Both the position numbers and the translations under genes were made by a program. A stretch of 64,000 nucleotides of DNA from an uncultured bacterium (lineage in GTDB: Bacteria > Bacillota_I > Bacilli_A > RFN20 > CAG-826). Below the pieces are notes generated by a model that made no database searches, had not been told where the DNA came from, and saw only the letters and a program-made list of their open reading frames with translations. This document shows, one piece after another, positions 17,492 to 25,039 of this stretch; the stretch's first letter is position 1; each line of letters opens with the position of its first letter. The DNA is taken from contig CASFKG010000002.1 of the NCBI GenBank assembly GCA_949295325.1, positions 140,047 to 204,046 on the forward strand, written 5' to 3'.

Positions 17492-17619
17492 TGTCTTTCT
17501 CCTTTTCTATCAAAATAGGGTGGCACGCCACCCTAATATCCTCAACGCACTTTCAGTAGCTGAGGGCCGACGGTGTCCACCGTCCGGCGAGCCTTAGGGG
17601 GCTGCTTTCTACTTTTGAC
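17492..17619 (-). ncRNA. infC-rpmI-rplT leader, candidate L20 autoregulatory element
   Basis: About 128 nt precede infC. Visible are CGGACGGTGG/CCACCGTC pairing, CCTCA/TGAGG pairing and a terminator-like hairpin (17511-17534) directly before the SD. This matches the logic of the Bacillus L20 leader, where L20 promotes premature termination. A 17-nt segment (17533-17549) is nearly identical to one in the thrS leader. Confidence 0.65.
17511..17534 (-). terminator. Attenuator-like hairpin upstream of infC
   Basis: On the minus strand AGGGTGGC / GCCACCCT followed by ATTTTGAT. It lies 5 nt before the infC SD, so it would either end transcription or mask initiation. Confidence 0.65.
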
Positions 17620-17625
17620 GTGGGT

Positions 17626-17654
17626 ATTCTAGTAGGCCGGAAGGCTTTCCACAA
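17626..17654 (-). promoter_or_regulatory. infC operon promoter
   Basis: On the minus strand TTGTGG, 17-bp spacer, TAGAAT, about 135 bp before the infC start. Confidence 0.75.
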
Positions 17655-17698
17655 GAGGGAGTTTCCATTGGCCTTACCCGCGGGGCCGGCCGGCCGGA

Positions 17699-18820
17699 TC
17701 AGTCCAGCTTCTTCACGAAGGAACGCCGCCTTTTGTGGACGACGTTTTCGAAACGGCTCCAATTGTTGGTGATGTTTTCGTTGTCCTCGAGGTTGAGGTT
17801 GGTCTCGCAGTGCGACACCCCGCCATCGCAGAGCATCTTCATTATTTCGTAGAAGATGCCCCAGGCGACCCCGGCCCCCCGGTACCTCGGGTCGATGGCT
17901 ACCAGCCCCAAATCGAGTATCTCCGGTTTCCTGACCGCCCTCATTAGCCTTATCAGGCAAAGGGGAGTGAGGTGTCCGCCGGATTTCTGCAGGGCCTTTC
18001 CGATGGACGGGAAGCAGACCCCCGCGGCCACGACGTTGTCGTCTTTATCGACTATCACGCGGACGAACTTGGGGGAGATGATCAGTTCGAAGGACTTTAT
18101 CATCTCTTCCCTCTCGCCGTCGCTGAAGGGGACGGTCATGTAGAGGTCCTTGTAGTTGTCGTCGATGAGCTTGAAGAAGGCCTCGCCGTAGCGGCCTATC
18201 AGCTCCTTGGTGTTTTTCGCCTCGACGAACCTCAGGCCACTGCGGTCCATCATTTTCTTGGCGATGGCCCCGATCCTCTCGTCTAGGACCTTCGGGGCGA
18301 AAAGTTTCCTTTCGGTCCAGTCGACTTCCTTCACGAAGCCCTCGTTTTCGATGAGTTTCTGGTAGTAGGGGTAGTTGTACTGCTCCTCGAAGGTCGATAG
18401 CTGGTCGAACCCCTCGATCAATAGCCCCTCGCGTTCCATGTCGCTATAGCCAAGGGGACCGCAGACGGTGTCCATGCCCTTTTCCCGGGCGAAGTCCTCG
18501 ACGGCCTTGAAGAGGAGATGGGCGACTTCCTGGTCGTCGATGGCGTCGAAACGGGTGAAGCGGACGCGCCTTTCGCCGCCTTTCTCGTTGCTGGGGAGGC
18601 TCAGTATCGCCTGGATCCGCCCGACGACCTTCTTTCCGTCGTAGCAGAGGAAGAAGGCGCTAGGCGAATCGAGGTGGCGGTAGTGGTCCTTCCGGAAAAG
18701 GGCCATTTCGTCGCCGTATAGCGGCGGCACGAAATAGGGATTGCCCCTGTATAGCTTCAGGGGGAAATCGCAGAAGGCCCTGGCCTGCCGGCGGGTAGTG
18801 ACTTTCCTAACGGTGTACAT
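17699..18820 (-). CDS. GNAT-like N-acetyltransferase family protein
   Basis: A 373-residue soluble protein. It opens with a basic segment and FPLKLYRGNPYFVPPL, then DSPSAFFLCYDGKKVVGRIQAIL, a pattern of a large GNAT-fold family of uncharacterised acyltransferases. GCVCFPSIGKALQ-like and VAIDPRYRGAGVAWGIFYEIMK segments near the C-terminus (~295-335) resemble the acetyl-CoA-binding R/Q-x-x-G-x-G/A turn. The substrate is unknown. The ATG shares one base with the degV stop (TGATG), so the two are translationally coupled, suggesting a shared lipid or acyl theme; that link is inference. Confidence 0.7.
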   Translation of the reverse strand: MYTVRKVTTRRQARAFCDFPLKLYRGNPYFVPPLYGDEMALFRKDHYRHLDSPSAFFLCYDGKKVVGRIQAILSLPSNEKGGERRVRFTRFDAIDDQEVAHLLFKAVEDFAREKGMDTVCGPLGYSDMEREGLLIEGFDQLSTFEEQYNYPYYQKLIENEGFVKEVDWTERKLFAPKVLDERIGAIAKKMMDRSGLRFVEAKNTKELIGRYGEAFFKLIDDNYKDLYMTVPFSDGEREEMIKSFELIISPKFVRVIVDKDDNVVAAGVCFPSIGKALQKSGGHLTPLCLIRLMRAVRKPEILDLGLVAIDPRYRGAGVAWGIFYEIMKMLCDGGVSHCETNLNLEDNENITNNWSRFENVVHKRRRSFVKKLD

Positions 18821-19695
18821 CAGCGGTGCTTGGCGTGGTAGGCGACCCCGAGGCAATCCGGTCCGGCGTGGGCGCCGGCGGTCGGATTGACGATTAATTC
18901 CTCGTAGGCGAAGTCGCCGAATTCCTTCTTCAGGGCGGCGTTCACGTAGGAAAGGAGTTCCCGCGAGATGTCGCTATGGATGACGACGAAGGGGTGCTTT
19001 CCGACTTCGTCCCCGTTCTTCTTCACGTCGTCGACGATGCGCTTGAGCGCGGCCTTCCTCCCCATGACCTTGGCGACCGGCCGCATGATGCCGTCTTCCC
19101 CGATGGAGATTATCGGCTTGATGTCGAGCATGCCGCCGGCGATGGCGCTGAAGCCGGAAACCCTTCCGGAGGCCCGGAAGAACTTGAGGTCGTCGGCGAA
19201 CAAGGTAATCGCGTAGTGGCTCCTGGCCTCCTCGATGCGGGCCTTCACCTCGTCGAGGCTTTTTCCTTCCTCGTAGAGGGGAAGGGCGTCCTGGACGATG
19301 ACGCGGGCCAAGGCGGTTATGGCCAAAGTATCCACTTCCTCGATCCGCCTATCGGGATACTGGACCCTGAGTTCGCTTACCGCGAGCCTCATCGCGTTGA
19401 AGGTCCCCGACATCGCCTCGGAGAAGTGGGCATAGAGGATGTCTTTTCCTTCCTTCAGGACCGGTTCGAAGTAGGACTTGTATTTTTCCGGCGAGAGCCC
19501 GCAGGTCTTCGGCACCAAGCCGCCCCTCAGGCGTTCGAAGAAGGCATGGGGGTCGAATTCCTTCAAAGCCCCTTCCTCGTACGGAAAAGTATCCTGTCCG
19601 TCCAGGATTATCGGCATGGAGATTAGCCCGAGACCGTGCTTTTTGACGTCTTCCGGCGTGAAGTCCATGTCGGTGTCGACAAATAGTTTGAACAT
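18820..19695 (-). CDS. DegV-family fatty-acid-binding protein (FakB-like)
   Basis: A 291-residue protein. DegV/FakB proteins hold a fatty acid for phosphorylation by FakA. Family features: N-terminal VDTDMDFTPEDVKKHGLGLISMPI, the TCGLSPEKYKSYF region with the conserved 'T(S/C)..SP', SEAMSGTFNAM (ligand carboxylate loop) and FRASGRVSGFSAIAGGMLDIKPII. The start at 19695 is preferred over a TTG at 19722 because a TATAAT box overlaps that TTG and AGGGG precedes the ATG. It is the first gene of a two-gene unit with the GNAT-like gene. Confidence 0.9.
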   Translation of the reverse strand: MFKLFVDTDMDFTPEDVKKHGLGLISMPIILDGQDTFPYEEGALKEFDPHAFFERLRGGLVPKTCGLSPEKYKSYFEPVLKEGKDILYAHFSEAMSGTFNAMRLAVSELRVQYPDRRIEEVDTLAITALARVIVQDALPLYEEGKSLDEVKARIEEARSHYAITLFADDLKFFRASGRVSGFSAIAGGMLDIKPIISIGEDGIMRPVAKVMGRKAALKRIVDDVKKNGDEVGKHPFVVIHSDISRELLSYVNAALKKEFGDFAYEELIVNPTAGAHAGPDCLGVAYHAKHR

Positions 19696-19721
19696 GTTTC
19701 TTGCCCCTAAATAACGGCTCA

Positions 19722-19750
19722 ATTATACGTTTCCGGGGCGTCACTAGAAA
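19722..19750 (-). promoter_or_regulatory. degV promoter
   Basis: On the minus strand TTTCTA, 17-bp spacer, TATAAT; leader about 20 nt. Confidence 0.65.
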
Positions 19751-19849
19751 GAACGATTTATCGGGGCCTTGCCGCCGTCTCTGCCGGCCTCTCCGGCGAA
19801 CCTTTTCGGCTTGGCTTTGCAAGATGGCCGCGGGAAACGCGGTCAAAAC

Positions 19850-19871
19850 AAAAAGCCGCCCGGAGGCGGCT
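19850..19871 (-). terminator. Rho-independent terminator of the 19887-20483 gene
   Basis: On the minus strand AGCCGCC / GGCGGCT, TCCG loop, then TTTTGTTTT. Confidence 0.92.
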
Positions 19872-19886
19872 AAGCTACCAACCGGT

Positions 19887-20483
19887 TCAGTTGGTCCATT
19901 CGCGGCGCCTTAACCCGATGTAGGTTCCGGCGAAGACCGTGACCAAGGCAAAGCAGAAGAGCAGCGTGGTCACGAGGTTCATGGCGCTGAAGGGTTCGTT
20001 GTTCACCGCGCCGATTATGGTCATCACGACGTAGCTCACGATGACGAAGGCGGCATAGACTAGCGAGCAGACGCCGAAGGTCATGCCGAGGACCTTCTTC
20101 CTGACGAAAAGGAAGACGAAGCCGCTTACGAGTATGAGGATCCATACCATGTCGCCGAGGCCGGAGAGCACCTTGTTGACCTCCGCGTTGCCGTAGTTCA
20201 GCGAGTATTTGCCCCAGACGGCCAGTATCAGCACGATCGGCGCGAGGGCCTTGAAGGAGCCGCTATAGCCCTCGACCCCGAAGGCGAAGTAGCAGTAGAA
20301 GCCGATGACGACGATGATGACGAACAGTTTCGCGATGAAACTGAAGACGGAGCCGATGTCGCTCCCGATGCTCAGCGACCCTTCCTCGAGCAGGAACTTC
20401 ACGAGAAGCAGAAGTCCCGATACGAGGAAAAGGATGCGGGTGATGGGGTAGGTTTGGGTTTTGGTCTTGTTATTGCTTGCCAT
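19887..20483 (-). CDS. Multi-pass membrane protein, unknown function
   Basis: A 198-residue protein with a short polar N-terminus and about six hydrophobic segments (approx. 15-32, 45-68, 78-92, 108-127, 132-155, 165-188), ending in a basic tail (GLRRREW). No family motif was recognised. AGGAGG lies just before the ATG. A TATAAT box (20510-20515 on the complementary strand) and a terminator make it monocistronic. Confidence 0.75.
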   Translation of the reverse strand: MASNNKTKTQTYPITRILFLVSGLLLLVKFLLEEGSLSIGSDIGSVFSFIAKLFVIIVVIGFYCYFAFGVEGYSGSFKALAPIVLILAVWGKYSLNYGNAEVNKVLSGLGDMVWILILVSGFVFLFVRKKVLGMTFGVCSLVYAAFVIVSYVVMTIIGAVNNEPFSAMNLVTTLLFCFALVTVFAGTYIGLRRREWTN

Positions 20484-20509
20484 AGATCCTCCTAAAATCC
20501 TCTATACGG

Positions 20510-20515
20510 ATTATA
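20510..20515 (-). promoter_or_regulatory. -10 box of the 19887-20483 membrane-protein gene
   Basis: Perfect TATAAT on the minus strand, 26 bp before the start codon; the -35 is weak. Confidence 0.6.
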
Positions 20516-20608
20516 GGCCATGCCTTTTCGTATCGGTTATATGAAAATGCCATTCGGGGCGGCGGCTGGGGCTTTTTGCCGGGTCCTGGCTTGTTTGACA
20601 GTTCATGG

Positions 20609-20617
20609 TGGTATAAT
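20609..20617 (+). promoter_or_regulatory. Extended -10 promoter, leaderless start of the ABC-2 exporter operon
   Basis: TGG-TATAAT (20609-20617) ends 7 nt before the ATG at 20625, so transcription should begin at or one base before the start codon. A TTGACA lies at 20595-20600, but only 11 bp from the -10, too close to act as its -35. Confidence 0.75.
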
Positions 20618-20624
20618 AAAAGCC

Positions 20625-21542
20625 ATGGAGCCGATTCTCGAGGCGAAGGGCCTTTCCCGCGCTTTCAAGGGCGTGCGGGCCCTGAGCGGCATGAACCTTT
20701 CCCTATATCCCGGCGAGGTCATCGGCTTGATCGGCCTAAACGGCGCCGGGAAGACGACGCTCCTCAAGATCCTAAGCGGCCTCCTGATGCCATCTTCCGG
20801 ATACTACACGCTCTTCGGCGAGAGGATGGGCAGGATATCCCCCCGGAACAGAAGGAAGGTCGCCACGATGACCGATACCCCCTCCCTATACCCTTCCTTG
20901 TCCGCGAAGGAGAACATGGCCATGAGGGCCATCCTATGTGGAATGCCGGAAAGCGAAGCGGTGGAAGCCTCGAGGAAACTACTGGAATTCGCCTTTCTCG
21001 GGGAACTTTGTGGAGACGAAAGGAAGGTCAATACCTTCTCGCTCGGGATGAGGCGCCGGCTCGCCGTTTCGATGTGCCTGCTTTCCGGGCCGGAGATACT
21101 GCTATTGGACGAGCCGACCAACGGGCTCGATCCCGAAGGGATAAGCGCGGTCAGGGAACTCCTGCTCCGATTAAGCCGCGGAAAGGGCGTCAGCATGGTG
21201 GTTTCCAGCCACATGCTCTTTGAGCTTTCCAAAATAGCCACCCGTTACGTCTTCATCGACGAAGGAAGGGTGCTCGAAAGCATATCCGCCGAGGAAGTGG
21301 AAAGAAGGTCTTTGAAGCGCATCCGCATGAAGACGAGCGAGGACGGGAAGGCCCTGGAACTGCTTGCCGCCGCCGGCATCAAGGCGGAAACGGAAGAAGG
21401 AAGGCTCTCCGTCTACGGCGGAACCGCCGAAACGCTCAGGGCCGTTTCGAATTCGCTTAAAATACTTTCCTTCAAGGAGGAAGGCGGGGAAGTGGAAGAC
21501 TACTTCCTCAGCCTGCTGAGGAAAAATGGGAAGGATATTTAG
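20625..21542 (+). CDS. ABC-2 type exporter, ATP-binding subunit
   Basis: A 305-residue ATPase of a CcmA/BcrA-type exporter. It has Walker A GLNGAGKTTLL (residues ~39-49), a Q-loop variant with MTDTPSLYPSL, the signature NTFSLGMRRRL, Walker B LLLDEPTNGLDPEG and the H-loop SSHM. The start at 20625 is set by the extended -10 box directly upstream; the frame extends further back but would be untranscribed. It overlaps the permease gene by 17 bp. The cargo is unknown; candidates include peptides or antimicrobials. Confidence 0.9.
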   Translation: MEPILEAKGLSRAFKGVRALSGMNLSLYPGEVIGLIGLNGAGKTTLLKILSGLLMPSSGYYTLFGERMGRISPRNRRKVATMTDTPSLYPSLSAKENMAMRAILCGMPESEAVEASRKLLEFAFLGELCGDERKVNTFSLGMRRRLAVSMCLLSGPEILLLDEPTNGLDPEGISAVRELLLRLSRGKGVSMVVSSHMLFELSKIATRYVFIDEGRVLESISAEEVERRSLKRIRMKTSEDGKALELLAAAGIKAETEEGRLSVYGGTAETLRAVSNSLKILSFKEEGGEVEDYFLSLLRKNGKDI

Positions 21543-22302
21543 GGCTTACCTGAGAAGGCTTTCCAGGACGCCTTCCTTCTACGTTACCTTCGCGGCGTGC
21601 CTGGCCTACGCCGCCCTTTCCGCGCTGCTCCTCGATTTCACCGCGAAGCTCGATGCGGAGGCCGGCTACCTGGTTGGCAATGCTTCGCTATTCTTCCTTT
21701 CCCCGGCCGGGCTGGTCTGCCTCGTCTTCGTGGCGTTCCTTTCCTCTTTCTTCGGCACCGACTTCAGGTCCAAAGCCATGCTGCTATACCTTGAAAGCGG
21801 CGCGGGCAGGAAGAGCATTTATTTCTCGGGCCTATTGCTCGCTTTGGGCATGGCCACCCTTTATTTTTCCGCCTCGTTTGCCGTTTCCAACGCTACTTTG
21901 GCCGTAGTTTCCGGCGGGGCCTATACGTCTTCCGGGGCTATGTTCGCCGCCTCCTTCTTCCTCTATTACCTCGGATTCGCCGGCCTTTCCCTTTTGGCCT
22001 TTGCCTATTGTTTCGCCTACAAGAAGGGGATAAGCGGCTTCGCCTTCGTCCTTCTCCTGCTCGTCTTTTTCTACGTTCTGCAGTTCACCATCGCGGTAAT
22101 CGCGGCCGCGGGCGGGTCCTTCGACCAGTTCCCGGTTTCCTTTTCCCCGACCTACATGTGGGGAAGCGTCTTGCCCGCCGGTTTCCAATTCGGCGATTGC
22201 TGCGGACTTTATTGCGGAGTGAACTCCGGCATCGTCCTCGCCTTGCTGCTTCTTAGCCTCGGCTTGTCCTTCGCACGTTTCCGGAAGGCGGATCTTTCCT
22301 AG
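21526..22302 (+). CDS. ABC-2 type exporter, membrane subunit
   Basis: A 258-residue permease with six hydrophobic segments and the characteristic FFGTDFRSKAMLLYLESGAGRKSIYFSG stretch between helices, as in ABC-2 permeases where the coupling helix docks on the ATPase. It starts inside the ATPase gene (17-bp overlap), so a 1:1 complex is likely. Substrate unknown. Confidence 0.82.
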   Translation: MGRIFRAYLRRLSRTPSFYVTFAACLAYAALSALLLDFTAKLDAEAGYLVGNASLFFLSPAGLVCLVFVAFLSSFFGTDFRSKAMLLYLESGAGRKSIYFSGLLLALGMATLYFSASFAVSNATLAVVSGGAYTSSGAMFAASFFLYYLGFAGLSLLAFAYCFAYKKGISGFAFVLLLLVFFYVLQFTIAVIAAAGGSFDQFPVSFSPTYMWGSVLPAGFQFGDCCGLYCGVNSGIVLALLLLSLGLSFARFRKADLS

Positions 22303-22329
22303 CCCGATTTGCCTAAGGTGCCCGTTTTT

Positions 22330-22338
22330 TGGCATAAT
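22330..22338 (+). promoter_or_regulatory. Extended -10 element of the MGMT-like gene
   Basis: TGG-CATAAT ends 10 nt before the ATG. The predicted +1 is ~3-4 nt before the ATG, inside the AGGGAG (22341-22346) that would otherwise serve as SD. Confidence 0.55.
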
Positions 22339-22348
22339 CTAGGGAGAA

Positions 22349-22882
22349 ATGGAAAAGAAACTGCCACTTAGGTACTGTGTCTACGACACCGCGATCGGGG
22401 ACGTCACCCTCATCGCCAACGAGAAAAGGCTGGTCGGCCTCCTCTTCGGCTCGAAGGACCCTTCCGGGGCCGTGAACGACGAAAACACCGCCCTCTACGA
22501 CGGCATCATCGAACTGAACCAGTTCTGCTACGGGCAACGCCGCTACTTCGACTTGGATTTCGAACCGGTCAAGGACCAGGACGCCCAGAAGGTCTACGAC
22601 GCCGTCAGGACCATCCCCTACGGGGAGACGAGGACCGTCGCCCAGGTCGCCGAGATGAGCGGGAAACCAATCGAGGTGGTAAGCGACGCTTTGTTCGAGA
22701 ATCCCCTCCCCATCTTCATACCGACCCACCGCGTGGTCGCCAACGACGAGGAAATCGGGCATCTGGCCGGCTGCGACTCGAAGATGTACGAGCACGACGA
22801 AGACAAGAAGCTCAAGCGCCAGCTGATCGATTTCGAAGCCGCGAACAAGGACCGGGTATTCGTCAGCGAAAAAAGGTTCTAG
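22349..22882 (+). CDS. MGMT-family protein lacking the acceptor cysteine
   Basis: A 177-residue relative of O6-alkylguanine-DNA alkyltransferases. The N-terminal ribonuclease-like half (YDTAIGDVTLIANEKRLVGLLFG) and the C-terminal domain (TIPYGETRTVAQVAEMSGKP, then ENPLPIFIPTHRVVAND) are in place. The universal PCHRV motif reads PTHRV (Thr126), and the ARAV region carrying the arginine finger reads IEVVSDAL. It cannot transfer alkyl groups to itself. By analogy with alkyltransferase-like proteins, where the cysteine is Trp or another residue, it may flag lesions for excision repair; the missing arginine makes even this uncertain. Confidence 0.85.
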   Translation: MEKKLPLRYCVYDTAIGDVTLIANEKRLVGLLFGSKDPSGAVNDENTALYDGIIELNQFCYGQRRYFDLDFEPVKDQDAQKVYDAVRTIPYGETRTVAQVAEMSGKPIEVVSDALFENPLPIFIPTHRVVANDEEIGHLAGCDSKMYEHDEDKKLKRQLIDFEAANKDRVFVSEKRF

Positions 22883-22886
22883 CAAA

Positions 22887-22919
22887 AACCCTCCGGATCG
22901 CTCCGGAGGGTTCTTTTTT
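22887..22919. terminator. Bidirectional terminator between MGMT-like gene and thrS
   Basis: AACCCTCCGGA / TCCGGAGGGTT, TCGC loop, T-run on both strands. Confidence 0.93.
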
Positions 22920-22921
22920 GT

Positions 22922-24832
22922 TTAGAAGCGCATCTTCTTGTCGACGTGCTCCTTAAATAGCTTCAGGAAGTCCCCTTCGGGGAGGGTGACTTCTTCCTTG
23001 GTGCCGTAGACGCGGTAGGTCAAGGTGCCGTTTTCCTTTTCCTTGTCGCCCACGACGATGGCGTAGGGGATCTTCTCGACTTGGCTGTTGCGGAGCCGGT
23101 AGCCGAGCTTTTCCTCCCCTTGGTCGAGTTCGACGCGGTAGCCGAGCCTTTCCATGTCTTCCTTGATTTTCCGCGCATAAGCGCCGTGGAGTTCGGGATT
23201 CACGGGCAATATGCGGGCCTGCACGGGGGCCAGCCACGTCGGGAAAGCCCCGGCGTAGTTCTCGGTTATGATGCCGATGAAACGCTCGATGGAACCGAAG
23301 ACGACGCGGTGGAGCATGACCGGTTCCTTCCTTTCGCCCTTCTCGTCGATGTAGTAGCAGCCGAAGCGGTGGGGGAGGTTCAGGTCGAGCTGGATGGTCC
23401 CGCACTGCCAGGTCCGGCCCATGCAGTCCTTCAGTTTGAAGTCGAGCTTCGGCCCGTAGAAGGCGCCGTCGCCCGGGTTGACCTCGTAGTCGTGCCCGGA
23501 ATCGACGCAGGCCTTGGCCAAGGCCTTCTCGGCCTTGTCCCAGAACTCCACGGTCCCGATGTAGTCTTTCTCGGGCCGGGTGCTCAGGACGATCCGGTAG
23601 GTAAGGCCGAACACCTTATATACCTCGTCGAAGAGGGCCATGATGTTCTTGACCTCGTCCTCGATCCCGTCTTCCGGTATGAAGATGTGGCTGTCGTCCT
23701 GGGTGAAGGCGCGGACGCGGAAGAGGCCGTTCAGGGCCCCGCTGGCTTCGTGGCGGTGGACGTGTCCGAGCTCGGCCAGCCTGAGGGGCAGGTCGCGGTA
23801 GGAATGGGAAGTGGCGTTGTAGACCAGCATGGCACCGGGGCAGTTCATCGGCTTGATGGCGAATTCCTTGCCGTCGATGGTGGTGGTGTACATGTTCTCC
23901 TTGTAGTGGTCCCAATGGCCGGAGGTGAGCCAAAGCTCCTTGCTCAGCATCGTCGGGGTTTCGATTTCCTTGTAGCCGTAGCGGCGGTGGACCTCGTGCC
24001 AGTAGTCGAGCAAGGCGTTCTTCAGGAGCATGCCCTTGGGCAAAAAGAAGGGGAAGCCCGGGCCGTAGTCGCTTATCATGAACAGCCCGAGCTGCTTGCC
24101 GAGCTTCCGGTGGTCGCTTTCCTTGCGGCGTTCCAGAATCGCCAGGTGTTCGTCGAGGGCCTCCTTGGTGTAGAAGCAGGTGCCGTAGATCCTGGTCAGC
24201 TGCTTGTTGCTGCTATCGCCCCTCCAGTAGGCCCCGGCGATGGAGAGGAGCCTGAAGTGCTTTATCTTCGAGGTGTCGGGAAGATGGGGTCCGCGGCAGA
24301 GATCGGTGAAGGAGCCCTGGGTGTAGAGGCTGATGGTTTCCCCCTTGCCCGCGTGTTCCTCTATCAGTTCCTTCTTGTAGGGGTTGTCCCGGAAAACCTC
24401 CAGGGCTTCCTCCGGGGTTACTTCCCGGCGGACGATCTTTTCGCCGAGCTTGCTCAGGCGGCGCATTTCCGCCTCGATCTTCGTCAGGTCTTCGGGTTTC
24501 AGGGCATAGCCGCCGAAATCGACGTCGTAGTAGAAACCTTCCTCGACGGCCGGGCCGAAGCCGAACTTGGCATCGGGGAAAAGGTTCGTGATGGCTTCGG
24601 CCATCAGGTGGGAGCAGGAGTGGTTCAGGACCTCGAATCCCTCCGGGTCGCTTTCGTAGACGAAGGAGACTTCCTCCCCGTCCTTCAGGGCACACCCGAG
24701 GTCCTCGACCTCGCCGTTGACCTTCATGGCCACGATCCGGTTCTTGTTTTCGGGTAGGGCTTCCTTCAATAGGGCGAAGCCGCTAGCCCCTTCCTCGAGG
24801 GCGAATTTCTTTCCACCGCAGGTGATTTCCAT
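22922..24832 (-). CDS. thrS: threonyl-tRNA synthetase
   Basis: A 636-residue class II synthetase. Domains in order: N-terminal TGS (~1-60), editing domain with HSCSHLMAEA and CRGPHLPDTS (the HxxxH zinc-like editing site), catalytic core with KPMNCPGAMLVY, GHVHRHEASGALNGLFRVRAF and VMLHRVVFGSIERFIGIITENY (zinc ligands Cys-His-His), and a C-terminal anticodon domain. The ATG at 24832 follows GGAGG; an upstream in-frame ATG would fall in the T-box leader. Expression is controlled by that T-box. Confidence 0.98.
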   Translation of the reverse strand: MEITCGGKKFALEEGASGFALLKEALPENKNRIVAMKVNGEVEDLGCALKDGEEVSFVYESDPEGFEVLNHSCSHLMAEAITNLFPDAKFGFGPAVEEGFYYDVDFGGYALKPEDLTKIEAEMRRLSKLGEKIVRREVTPEEALEVFRDNPYKKELIEEHAGKGETISLYTQGSFTDLCRGPHLPDTSKIKHFRLLSIAGAYWRGDSSNKQLTRIYGTCFYTKEALDEHLAILERRKESDHRKLGKQLGLFMISDYGPGFPFFLPKGMLLKNALLDYWHEVHRRYGYKEIETPTMLSKELWLTSGHWDHYKENMYTTTIDGKEFAIKPMNCPGAMLVYNATSHSYRDLPLRLAELGHVHRHEASGALNGLFRVRAFTQDDSHIFIPEDGIEDEVKNIMALFDEVYKVFGLTYRIVLSTRPEKDYIGTVEFWDKAEKALAKACVDSGHDYEVNPGDGAFYGPKLDFKLKDCMGRTWQCGTIQLDLNLPHRFGCYYIDEKGERKEPVMLHRVVFGSIERFIGIITENYAGAFPTWLAPVQARILPVNPELHGAYARKIKEDMERLGYRVELDQGEEKLGYRLRNSQVEKIPYAIVVGDKEKENGTLTYRVYGTKEEVTLPEGDFLKLFKEHVDKKMRF

Positions 24833-24839
24833 CGTTTTC

Positions 24840-24997
24840 CTCCAAAAATAAAAGGCGGGCAAGGGCGCTTCCGCGCGGTCCCACCTTGCTTCGTCCCCTT
24901 TTCGGGGACGCTCTAATGTCCTTAACGCAGACGGCGCCCGGCATTGCCCGGGAGGCTCGGGAGCGGTGTCCCCCGGCCGGGGGTCTCCTTCAAAGCC
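24840..24997 (-). ncRNA. T-box riboswitch of thrS
   Basis: The leader carries the T-box core AAGGTGGGACCGCG (24874-24887 on the complementary strand). A competing GGTGGG...CCCGCC terminator stem and TTTTATTTTT follow. A strong CGTCCCC/GGGGACG hairpin just upstream is stem III. Uncharged tRNA-Thr would bind and favour antitermination. The remaining ~90 nt for stem I is compact; ACC triplets are present as specifier candidates (GGAGACC, GACACCG), but the specifier loop was not resolved. Confidence 0.88.
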
Positions 24998-25003
24998 GCC
25001 ATT

Positions 25004-25031
25004 AGTCTAGAACAGGTTTCCCAAAAGGCAA
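25004..25031 (-). promoter_or_regulatory. thrS promoter
   Basis: On the minus strand TTGCCT, 16-bp spacer, TAGACT, directly after the ROK kinase gene. Confidence 0.7.
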
Positions 25032-25039
25032 GAGGAAGG

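Noticed and set aside
17511-17534. T-box in the infC leader
   Set aside because: AGGGTGG resembles the start of a T-box, but it continues CGTGCC rather than NACCGCG and forms a simple terminator-like hairpin. An L20-type leader fits better.
20595-20600. TTGACA as -35 of the ABC-2 exporter promoter
   Set aside because: Only 11 bp separate it from the TATAAT; the TGn extension explains promoter activity better.
20520-20624. N-terminal extension of the ABC-2 ATPase
   Set aside because: The extended -10 TGGTATAAT lies inside it, so it would not be transcribed; homology starts at MEPILEAKGLSRAF.
23081-24757. A 558-codon open frame antisense to thrS
   Set aside because: Frame openness is a by-product of GC-rich third positions in thrS; the product has no recognisable domain, and thrS is certain. 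The same holds for long antisense frames over pyk, pfkA, ezrA, dnaE and msmK.
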